Positions 23,966-34,400 of a stretch of 64,000 nucleotides of DNA are shown piece by piece. Numbering within the stretch: position 1 is the stretch's first letter; every line of letters begins with the position of its first letter. Origin of the DNA: Spirogloea muscicola (taxonomy: Eukaryota > Streptophyta > Zygnematophyceae > Spirogloeales > Spirogloeaceae); assembly GCA_009602725.1 (NCBI GenBank), contig WELB01000005.1:246783-310782 (forward strand), written 5' to 3'. A program made the translations under genes and the position numbers. Below the pieces are notes generated by a model. It had not been told where the DNA came from, did not search any database, and worked only from the letters and a program-made list of their open reading frames with translations.

Positions 23966-26900
23966 TTACGCTGTGACAGCTGTGGTTTTCTCATTGTGGT
24001 TCACGTCTCCATCGAGGCTCTGCTGCTGATGCCACAGCTGCGCATATCGTCCATCTTGGTGCATCAGCTCATCGTGAGACCCCCTCTCCACAACCTGCCC
24101 GTGCTCGAGCACCACAATCTGGGGCAGAGTGCAAGAAGAGATGCAAGCTCAGTAGCTTTCGGTGCCAAAGTCAGCAGGCTAAAGCATGGCCTATTCGAGA
24201 AGTAATCTCCCGCACTTCCATTGGGTGTCACAAGCAGTAGAGACAATCAGCAGGTCCTGACAGAAGCTGTGTCTGTGCCACACTAGTCATCGCTATACAA
24301 GAACCCTCAGTCTGCACCCTTGCCAACCTCGTCGCATTGCATGGCGGTAGTGAGCCGGTGCGCAACAAATATGGACGTGCGGTTCTGAGCCAGTGCCCGA
24401 AGAGCAGCCAGGATGTCAGCCTCAGTCGTGCTGTCCAGGGCGCTGGTGGCCTCGTCACACAGCAGGATGGCAGGGGACTTGAGGAAGGCACGGGCGAGCG
24501 CGACGCGCTGCTTCTCGCCACCGCTCAACTTGAGGCCCCTTTCGCCCACTTGTGTCCCATAACCCTCGGGGAAGCGCAGGATCGCTTCATGTATGGCCGC
24601 CTGCTTGGCTGCGTCGTGCACCTGCCACAACTCATGGCTACATGAGTCTACATGAGGCTACATGGGGTTTTCTGTACTCATGAGAGGTCCAAGGGGCAGG
24701 CTTTCTATCTGCCTGTTGCAAGGAGGTCATCAGCAGATGGAGCATGCAAGCAGCATCGCTGGCGCCGTCATGCTCACCTCCTCCTCGGTTGCAGAAGGCC
24801 GACCATACTGAATGTTGTAAAAGATGGTGTCGTTGAAGAGCACCGTGTCCTGCGGTACAACCCCAATGGACGACCTGAGACTCTCCAAAGTCACGTCCCT
24901 CGCATCTTGCCCGTCAACGATAACCTGCAAAGTTGGAGGCTGCTGTGAAAATCTCAACCTCAGCTACCACATTCCTTGACAAGCAACAACAAATTGTGCA
25001 CCAGAACCTGAGCAGGCACTGCCCACAGCAGTAAATTGTCAATTCAGTAATGCTCAAAAACAAAACTCAGGGCAGGATTTCCTTGCTTGATCCCGACTCA
25101 CAGCGCCTGCTTCAGGGTCGAAGAAGCGGTAGAGCAGGCGCAGAATTGTGGATTTGCCGCTGCCGCTGGAGCCAACTATGGCCACGCTCTTGCCACCGGG
25201 GACGGTGAGGTTGACTCCGTCCAGGATCGGCCTCTTGTGTAAGTAGCCGTACTTCACGTCCTTAAGTTCAATGGTGCCGCTCTGCAGCTGCAGCGGCTTT
25301 GCACCAGGCTTGTTGTAGACGCCTGGCTCTACCTGCAATGACGTGACCGCAGGCAAGTAACTATGTCAGGAACACGAGATGTTGAAGGAGTGAGGTCTCA
25401 AGTGATTCTCACTCTTGGCTTCTCGGCTAAATATTGGATTGCAGGTAAAGGCCTTAGTAGTGATCCTGATAACAGCCACAAACACAAGTGCCACATTACA
25501 TAAGCCTCTCGGGTTTTTGTATGAAGAACTTGATAAGTAGTATAGTAAGTAAGTAGTAGTAGTATCCTGCCTCCAAAAGAGAGAACATGGCCTGCATGTC
25601 GATCAAGCTCTGCCGCGTCTCGCGGTACACGGAGCCGAGGAAGTTGAGGGGCAGCGAGAGCTGAAAGAGAAGCCCGTTGACCATGACCTGCAGCCGTGCC
25701 AGCGGCACTGATGAGACCAATCTTAATCAGTAAGCTCTGCTCAATAAATCTATTCTGAACAAGTCTATGCCTGCTCTGAAGAGCACGGCAAACATAGAGC
25801 CTGGCGACATTTGCAGCTGTGCCAAGTTGCTTGCCTAGCCAACTCAGCCTCGTGCTCTGGGTGGCTTGCTTGTTTTGACTGGGGTTTGGCAGCAGTAGCA
25901 GGCAAGCACGAGCAAGCTTGTTCAGCCATCTGATAGAAGCCCTTACAACAGGTACTCATCTCTTTCCTTCTGCCCAGTGGTAATGGCCTACCAGATCTCC
26001 AATGGACATGGTGCCGGCCACGATGCCGTTGGAGCACATGATCATTGCAGCGACGAGCGCGGAGCTGAAGATGGCATTTTGGCCAAAGTTGAGCAGCGAG
26101 AGGCTGGTCTGCGTCTTTAGGGATGCATCCTCATAATCTGCACAGTGGGCCAGACGTCAATCTGCATCCCCAGATCCACTCTATAGCACATGCTCAAGTG
26201 ATGCTCTGCCACTTCCTGCGGCCATGTCACGACCTATCTTCATAGCGTGGGGTCTAGTAATAATCAGATCAAAGGTACAGACCTCTCAAGTACTTGTCAT
26301 AGCGTTCAGCCTCGAGCGCCTCGTTGTTGAAGTACTTAACGGTCTCGTAGTTGATCAGCGAGTCGACGGCGCGGGAGCTCGCTGCATTGTCGGCCTGGTT
26401 CATCTGCTGCCGAAATTTGGTCCTCCACTGCATTGATGGTGCCAGGTAGTCCATATTGCAAGGTTTGATACAGACTTCTTGGCTACTAGCGTAGCAGTCA
26501 CATACATGCAAGTTGCATCATACTTTTATCAAAAGAAAGATTTTGGTAATCTTCTGAGTCCGCAGGGACAAGCAAGCAGCAACCTCTCAATAAAAGTCGT
26601 CTTAAGTCTAGGCCCTAATGTTTGACCTTATATTCACCTGCGTAACCACGAGCGTAAAGGCAGTGTACGCAGCAACAGTGGCGGACGTGATGAGAGCAAA
26701 CGGCGAGCCAAACTTCCAGGCGAGGATGCCGGCGACCAGAGTGATCTCCAGCACCGTCGGAACGACGTTGAAGACCATGGAAGAGAGGATGAAATTGATG
26801 CCACGCGTACCGCGGTCAATTGTGCGGCTGAGCGCGCCAGTCTGCCTGCTCAGGTGGTAGCTGAGGTCCAGGTTGTGGAGGTGGAGGAAAACCTGCACAT

Positions 26901-28747
26901 GCTCAGGCAGTGCCCGACTTAGAGATACCTAGTCATGACTAGGTACCTCTTCTAAGCACTAACTTAGACTTACTAGGCTTAAGGCCTGGGAAATAGGCTG
27001 CCCAAACCCCAAGACCTAGGCTGGAGACGAACCAATTGCAATCCTGTATGCTGAGCCAACTTCTGTTGAGCCTCCCTGCGCGTGCCAGCTGCGGTTGGCG
27101 AGCTTCTTGGCAACCATGGGAATTTGAGAGACCTGCAATGCTTCTGCAGGTTCCAAGCGCACGTCCAAGACCACCTTGCAGCTGCTGGATCGAGCTTCTA
27201 CTCCCCGCTACGAGCTACCCATATTGGCAGTTCGACCAGACTAAGAGATCTGCGGGCGCCCAGGATGGCCATGAGCCGTCTGGACTGGGATTACATGGAA
27301 CTGGATGTAGCTAGATAATCTGCACCAAGCACTTTAAGGCCGGAGGTTTATCACAATTCTTTATCGGGCCCGGCCCACGACATGTTCACCTTCTTGGCGA
27401 CCTGGCGGATGGTGCCCTGCGCGACCTTGGCGAAGATGGCATTGCGGAGCTCGTTGCAGGCAGCAGAGCCGGCGCGCGCGGCGCCATAGCCGAGGAGCAG
27501 CGCCGGCGGGCTGGACGCCGCCAGCCACAGGAGCGGGTGGCTGCTGGCAGCGGCGGCTGTCGCGCCCGCGGCGCCGACCGACGCCGATAGCGTGTCCACA
27601 ACGTACTTGAAGAAAAAAGGCACCTGGATGTTGAGCACCTGGGGAGCGGCAACGACGACCAAGTATTTAATGGATATATACCTACAGATTATAACCATGT
27701 AGTATAGAGTACGACCAAATATTCACAGGAAACATACCTACAGATGATAGCCATGTTGTGTACAGTTCAGCAGACCCTGTAGTGACTACTACTTGTGTAA
27801 TACTATCTACAAATTTATCTATAATTGCCCTTCACGAAGTAGCTTGAGGTGCAAGCCCTTTTATGAGGTGTTCTGGCTGCAACAGTGGAAGCCCACTTTC
27901 AAGTCCCACATCTTGTAAAGGAATCAGAGCCTTGTGGGATTGGCCGTTAGGCAAAGCCATAACCCACCTTGGACCCCACGAGCAGGCCGAGCGATCCAGC
28001 GACGCGGCGCTGGAGCTCGGGATTGTCGCGCGGCCACAGGTAGGCCGACAGCGTGCGGAGGATGCGGATGTCCGCGCCAGGCTCGCCGTCCTCGCCGGCT
28101 GCCGCAGCCGGCCTCGCTGCCTTCTGCGGGGCCTGGCCGGCCTGTGTGGTCAGGCTAATAGAAAAAGTCAATGGACCTCATCTAAGCCTGCTACTAAGAG
28201 AATCAAACTGATAATAGAAAACAATCAAGGCTAAGTCGGTCACAGTACAGGCGGGTCAGCTGGGCACCCATCAAATTGGTGCAAATCATCAACGAGGACC
28301 AAGCAGGGCCTGCTAAAGACCTTCACCTCTAAAATCCCTAAACCCCCAATCTCAAGATCCCGGTTCAAATCCTAGGCCCTTCACCGTCGCTCGCGGAAAT
28401 ACGGCCGCGCAGGCGGCCGAGACCTCGGCGGTGTCCTCACCGCGGGCTCAGGACGGCGCTGAGCAGCGGCAGCTGCTGCCGCTGGCGGCGGCTGCCCCGT
28501 CGACAGCTGCCGCCAGAAATTTGCCGGCGGCACCGCCGCCGCCGCCGCCGCCGTCGCCGCCGCCGCCGGCGAAGCATGCAACGGACGAAGGCGGCACCGG
28601 CCGCGCACGTCCTCCTCGGCGGCACTTGCTGGGCGGGGCAGCGGCCCCTCCCCACGCTGCCGATGCCAAGACCANGCCGCCGCCGCCGCGGCGGCGCACG
28701 GGGAGGGCGCGCAGGAAGCGCAGCGCGCGCGCAGATGGCGCAGCCAT
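23966..28747 (-). CDS. ATM3: Mitochondrial ABC half-transporter ATM3 (ABCB7/ABCB25/Atm1 type)
   Basis: ATM3 sits in the inner mitochondrial membrane and exports a glutathione-linked sulfur compound needed for cytosolic Fe-S and molybdenum-cofactor work. Exons (minus): 28747-28441 (transit peptide), 28141-27968, 27638-27390, 26892-26638, 26427-26283, 26137-25992, 25687-25571, 25332-25102, 24924-24778, 24621-24328, 24118-23966. Family blocks are [46 protein letters not shown], Walker [10 protein letters not shown], signature LSGGEKQ, Walker [13 protein letters not shown] and H-loop [12 protein letters not shown], ending [12 protein letters not shown]. The intron after 25571 uses a GC donor. In exon 1, the start frame ([20 protein letters not shown]) and the frame carrying [12 protein letters not shown] differ by one base; the single N at 28675 lies between them, so this is probably an assembly error rather than a mutation. 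Domain content is complete for the family. Confidence 0.95.
26921..26950. repeat. 30-bp near-perfect palindrome in an ATM3 intron
   Basis: The central 20 bp, TACCTAGTCATGACTAGGTA (26926-26945), are perfectly palindromic. One mismatched pair is followed by four more paired bases on each side. Confidence 0.8.
28675..28675. other. Single ambiguous base in ATM3 exon 1
   Basis: An N inside a GCC-rich run. The reading frame of the transit peptide changes across it. Confidence 1.
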
Positions 28748-28859
28748 GGCCGGGCGGCGAAGCTCTGGAGACTGCAGGCGATGGGAAGGCCCGGAAAGGC
28801 TTGCCTAGAACGTGGGTCCGGCTGAAGCCTCCAAGAGGTCTACCTCTTCCAGTGTAAGG

Positions 28860-29440
28860 CAGTGGCTGTGACATAGGTCGCTCGTCAGCCCAGTGGAGAG
28901 AACAGCTCTTCCATAAAGGTCGCTACTCGATGCCTGAACAATGACAGCAGTGGCCGTGAGAGTCCAGCCCAAAGGAAGGGGCGCGCAATTTCTTCCTTTC
29001 TTTCTTTTCAATAAGAAAGCGCGGCCCAATTGACTGGTGGCTGTGAGAAGAAGTGGCTGTGAGAGGCCATCTCTTATCGCTGTCGACGTACACAGAGCCC
29101 TTGGCGCAACATGGCCTGACCTGCTTCACCTCCTTGCGCGGCGAGCAGCGGCCCGCCGCCACGGACAGCAGGGCGAGCAGCCTGGCTTCAATGTCGCCGG
29201 GTCTTTAGCCCAAGTCTTCCGGATGCGCTTGGCCATCTCTTTGCAGCGGTCCCTTGCCTTTGCGGTCCACTTGCACGCAGGCCGCGCTTTGGCGGCGGCC
29301 TCCGGCTTCCGTCAGGGCGACGTCTTTCCGCCTGATAGCTATTCAGACTTGCATCTACTGACTAGAGCTTACTGAGGGTCCGCTTGCTGCTGTCTCAGTC
29401 CTTAGCACTCCGGCTCCTTCAGACCTTGCCCATTCCAGAG
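28860..29440 (+). mobile_element. 5'-truncated LINE 3' end
   Basis: An open frame (29037-29375) gives AVDVHRALGATWPDLLHLLA near 29080 and ends SYSDLHLLTRAY. It is followed by the tail CTTAGCACTCCGGCTCCTTC. Upstream (28860-29060) lie two reverse-oriented tails. This is the cleanest short copy of the endonuclease C-terminus in the window. Confidence 0.75.
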
Positions 29441-29591
29441 CAGGCGCGGCCAGATTAACTGGTGGCTGGGAGAGGCCAGCCCAAAGGAATGGACAAGGTC
29501 TGAAGGAGCCGGAGTGCTAAGGACTGACACAGCAGCAAGGGACTCTCAGTAACCTCTAGTCAGTAGATGCAAGTCTGAATAGCTAGCAGGC
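29335..29591. repeat. Tail-to-tail inverted LINE ends
   Basis: 29335-29440 and the reverse complement of 29486-29591 are nearly identical over about 105 bp, from GCTATTCAGACTTGCATCTA to CAGACCTTG-CCATTCC. About 45 bp carrying the GGCTGGGAGAGGCCAGCC core separate them. A transcript could fold into a long hairpin. Confidence 0.85.
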
Positions 29592-29599
29592 GGAAAGGC

Positions 29600-30460
29600 C
29601 TCGCCCTGCGAGGGCTGTGCACTAACTTATTTCTATGAACAGCCAGCCCGGAATGCTTCAACAAGGTCAGAAGGGGCCCAGCAAGCTTATCCAAAGGGGG
29701 GGAGGGCTGTGAAAAGCCAGCCCAAAAATAATGGACAAGGTCAGAAGGGGCTAAGGAGCGCTGGAACACACAAGCAAGCAAGTACACGAATAACATACTG
29801 TCAGCTATAGCGTCAACCTGACCCGACTGGAATCTAGTCTGGAGTCCTGTCTTGTCATGTGTGGTGGCTCGGCCTTGGTAGCGACATTTTCGACAACTCG
29901 CCTGTCTTTGACTTGGACCATGCCAAATCAGAAAGTACTCCCCAAGAGGGGGCGATGGCTCTTGCTGCTCTTTCTTTGGCTTTGGACGTTGTCCATTCTT
30001 TTTGGACTGGCTTTGCCAGCCCCCCTAAAGCCCCTTTATGGGCACTCTGTTGGCTGTGAAAGGCCAGCCCAAAAAGAATGCACAACTCAGAAGGGCCGGG
30101 AAAGCGCTGGACCATGCTGCTACGCAATTGGCTATCATAGATGGGTGCTCAATAACCCCTAGTCAGCAGCCGCAAGTCGAATAAGCTTGCAGCAGAAAAG
30201 TGTCAGGACGGGGAGACCCAAAAGCAGCAGCCACAACAGCAGCCCGCCCGCAAGTGCACAGCAAAAGCTTGGTTATTTTGGCACAGGGCATACGAGCGCA
30301 TGCGGAGTACCTGAGCCAGCGACCCAGCGGCGTTGAAGCCGGGCTGCTCACCTTGCTGACCTTGGCATCGGGTGATCTTACGTGAATTAAGCAGTAGAAG
30401 GTCTAGCCATGGACTCACAACCCACCCCCTGAACGTCAATGGCCAGCCTGACATCCATCA
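29600..30460 (-). mobile_element. Nested LINE tails and one 3' end, mostly minus strand
   Basis: Tail cores lie at about 29640, 29700-29740 (minus), 29985-30030 (plus, GGACTGGCTTTGCCAGCCCC) and 30050-30085 (minus). From 30460 to 30200 the minus strand carries a worn endonuclease end, with LAIDVQG near 30440 and GEQPGFNAAGSLAQVLRMRS near 30350-30290. Confidence 0.6.
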
Positions 30461-31449
30461 CCAGAGGATGCAAAAGACGCCAAAGGACGCTTTCACCCCA
30501 AGGTCGCCAATGCAAGGCCAGGTCGTCGAGATCATTGAGACGACATAATGAGTGGCTCATCGTTGACTCTGGGCTATGTGAGCCCCTTTCACCACAACAT
30601 CCTGAAGTCATGGCTGGCTGAGCTGGTCCTTGTACTAAGTTGAGCTATTTCTGTGTTGAGTGTGACGAGCTTCTACACCCCAGGGGCTAACCAACCCTCC
30701 CAGCTTCTGTCAAGTGAGTCAATCCCTTCATGCGGCGGCATCAGCCACCATGTCACCACTTGCAGCGCCACCAAGGGCCGCATGGTGCACCTGCAATTGC
30801 AAGCTTAATGTCGGCACTGGGATTTGAAGTGTAACAAGCTGCCATGGCCAGAGGGCTTGGGCATGCTGGCGAGCCCACACACAAGAGCTTCTGGAACAGC
30901 CACTGCACTAGCTTGCTTTGCTGGAAGGCCTGCAGAATGGCGAGAGGCCTGGAACAGGAGCCCGTTGCTAAGCAACTGGTGACCAAGCTGGTGGCTGCAG
31001 CAAATGCGGCCAAGAAACTTTTGCAGCGAGCCCTCAACAACAATTAGCGGAGATTTGCAAAGCGATGTCCTATCCTGCAAATCCTGCCAGACTAGACAAA
31101 AGCCATGCTAGCGACACGCTGCTCGGTCACGGCTAGCGCCAAAGGCTCAGATGTGTAGTGCACCTATGCCAATCCAAGGAATGTCCTACCGTCTCTCGGC
31201 TGTAGTCGAAGTTCCTGGGGGGCCCCACTTCAGCCACCGCCGGCAGGTTGACCAAACAGGACTTTCTGAGGCCAAGCGAGAGACCTGCACCTGCCACGTT
31301 GTCACTGCCAGGGGAGGCATCACCAGAGGGGTCGGCTACGGCTTCCTTGAGTACCTACTACTACTTATCGATCCTAATGTTCAGCACCGCGGCCATCAAT
31401 GACGTCCCAGAATGGGCCCTGCTAGGCTGTCAGCATGCAGTGACATTCG
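30461..31449. other. Spacer downstream of exportin-1
   Basis: No family motif or RNA gene seen. The stretch closest to 31450 is probably the exportin-1 3' UTR. Confidence 0.4.
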
Positions 31450-34400
31450 TCAGGCATCCACCATCTCGTCTTGTATCTCTGCGGGTGCGATGAGGCCAGG
31501 AATGGCCAGCATGCGCTGCCTCTCAGCCTCTCGCTGGGCTGCTGCCTCCTCGGCATACAGGTCCTTGTTGTCCTGCACACAAAGAGTGCGCAGCCAAGGA
31601 CGACTAAGCATAACTTGGACGCACTCTGGGACCAAGCAATGAAGCAAGGACTGCACGAGCATGTTGACTCTTGTGCCCCAACTCTTGCCAGCATGTCTTG
31701 GTGAAAGTACAGTAGTAATCGAACCTGCACCCAAGAAGCAGCTGCATGCAAGGACTCATTGATAGACAAGCTCAACCCCTGCACGGTACCTTGTCCGAGA
31801 ACTCTTTTGATTGCACGAGGAAGTCGCGCAGGTGATTCTTAAAGGCAGCGAGGTCATGCTTGACCTCAAAGCTGCCCTTGACAAATGCAGCCACCTCAAT
31901 GGGAGTCATGTTGGGAAAGGACTCGCTCAGCAACTTGATTGTGTAGTCAAGTACAAAGGCAGCATTGTTTGCAAAGGCCGTCGGCCCCAACTTAGCAACA
32001 TCCCATAGTGGCTGCGTGAGAACATCAGAATCCACCTGCCAAACAGGAGTTGTCCCAGGTAAAAATTGGCAAAGGCAAGTGGAATACCAGCGACTGGAAC
32101 CTGCAAGCCTCTGCATGTTACTGGACTCCATAGACAAACAAGCCAGCTCTTAACAATCTCCTGGGTTATTTCCATAACAAAGTCTACAAAGTCTGGACAC
32201 ACCAGGCAGAAGAGGTGCTGCAAGATTAAGGTATGAAGCTTGAAGCCAGGCTTGTGAAAAGAGTCCGTCAGCACAGCAAAAATTTCCTGCTCAATGGTAA
32301 GGAAGTACGTCTGGTGGAACTGGTTGCAAAACTCCGACGTCTGCAAGCAGGGGTAAAACGAAAATCCTTGACATGAGCGAGGTACAAAGAGCTTATCTGA
32401 GCTGCTCTATGTCCATCAAAGTCGGGCTTTCTGATAGAAGCTTCTCTGGATGACCTCCAGTAGCCTACTCAGATCTAAGAGGAAAAGGAGGTCCCGATCT
32501 GCTCACTGACACTTGGCTGTCCAGATAGACATATAGACAGACCGACAGACCTACCTGGAAGTTGGTGAGTATATCCAGCAGCAAGTCCGCTGGGGCATAC
32601 TGCAAGGTCATTATGTACGGACCACGTACAAGGACCTCAGCAGACAGCTGATAGAAGCCTCTACAACTTCTAAGTACACCTCCAGGTGCATGCCCAAGGT
32701 GATCATGGCGTGCACCCATTAGAGTGAGGTGTTATGGAAGCTGGTGGAAGGTTGACTGAGGAATCGGGGTCTGAGCTATATCTCGAGATTGAGGAATTTA
32801 CTTGTTACTGACCTGGAATTGGGTAAGGATCTCTAATAGGAGGTTGAGGCCTGTCTCTGCAACATTCCTTTCTGTGTGGCGGAATGCCCAGAAGATGCTG
32901 TCCATCACAAGCTTCAATTGCTGCGAGGCCAAAACAGACAACGACCCGCTCAATGTTGAGAAGCAAGTCAATGAGCAGCTATGCGCAGCAAGGAGTACAA
33001 AATGATAATAATGATCATGTCATAGCGGCATGCCTGCATGCCTTCAAACTTAAGAGACGCACACACACCTGGCTGGAAAGAGTGAAAAGTGCACGGAAGC
33101 AATGTGAGGCAATGGCTTTCAAGAGTGAGAAGAACTTGAGCCTGTGCTCAGGGTAATCCTCAAAGTTCGTTGTGATCATCTGGTGTAATGACATCAACAG
33201 TGTTAGCCATGTCAGAAGCACTTGAAGATGGGACACCCGCCAAGTACTAGACAGCAACAGCCAGGTGCTTTTAAGCTGGGTAAGACGAAGTTTCATGCAT
33301 GTCACGGGCTGTGCAACTGCAACCTCCTCAAGAAGATCCTGACCCCTGCTTTGAGCACTAGATGGATGCCTAGAAGCGATAGTTGCTCTACCTTGAGCGT
33401 GCACTCAAAACAGGCCTCGAAAATGCGGGGGACCTCATCAAGCATTGCAACTTTCAACCTGCAAGTAACAGCCCTTCCAGTGAGCCAAGCCTGCCAAATC
33501 TCCACACGTCATCTCGCACAGCACCAAAAACCAAAACATCAACAATGGGACTTGGAGGACGTCGTAAACAAGACCCTCATATTGACAAAGTAGCCCAACA
33601 CTTGTATATACTGCATGCAAAACAAGCGGTAAGACTGCCCTCACTTGTTGATGATGGTGGCAAACAGAGAGAGGACTTCGGATTCCCTTGCATCAGGCAC
33701 ATTGCGCGCGTAGTCTCCAAGGATGGGGTCCATCATAGCCGGCACAAATTGTTTTGCAATGAGCTCGGGGTCCTCGGACTTGTCCACAAACGTCTCAATC
33801 AACTTCAAAGTCTCCCGCTTGACAGACCTGCAACAACGCCACGATAGCCAAAAATGATGACAATCTGCACTGATGACTTGCAAAATAAATTTATCATCGC
33901 ATGCTGCTGCACCATCTTCGGCAAGCAGGACTTGCTTGAGGCAGGATAATGTGCAGGCTGATGAGGCTATCAGTGCTGGCATTTTTGTTAGCCACCAAAG
34001 GTACCTTGTGCTTCCAAGAGCCCAAAATGATAGCAGCAACAGTAGCATCGACAATATTTGGCACAAGCCAGCTGATGTCCATTACCTGAGAAGCTTGACA
34101 AATGACGTTTTTGAAGCGTAAGGCCCTCCTTCAGCAACACTACTTGAGATGAGCTCGCTGTACATCCTGCACAAAATTGAGCAGCAAAACGACTTATAAG
34201 ACTTAATTAGAAACAAGCTCCACCACAGGCATAAAGCTTCCAATGACCTGAATATTACACAACTATGTAGGAAAGTAACAGTCAAGAATGACAGGAACCT
34301 GGTAGATCATTCCAGACTATACGATCATGAAATGACAGCAATAGGGTGGACTATCAAATGACCAAATTGTATGCTGGCATATGCTGTGCCAGCCTACCGG

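Noticed and set aside
25413-25440. U2 snRNA-like start (GGCTTCTCGGCTAA)
   Set aside because: Resembles only the first bases of U2. The branch-point region and following stem are absent, and it lies in an ATM3 intron.
28355-28380. Possible tRNA B box (GGTTCAAATCC)
   Set aside because: The flanking bases do not pair as a T-stem, and no A box or acceptor stem is present.
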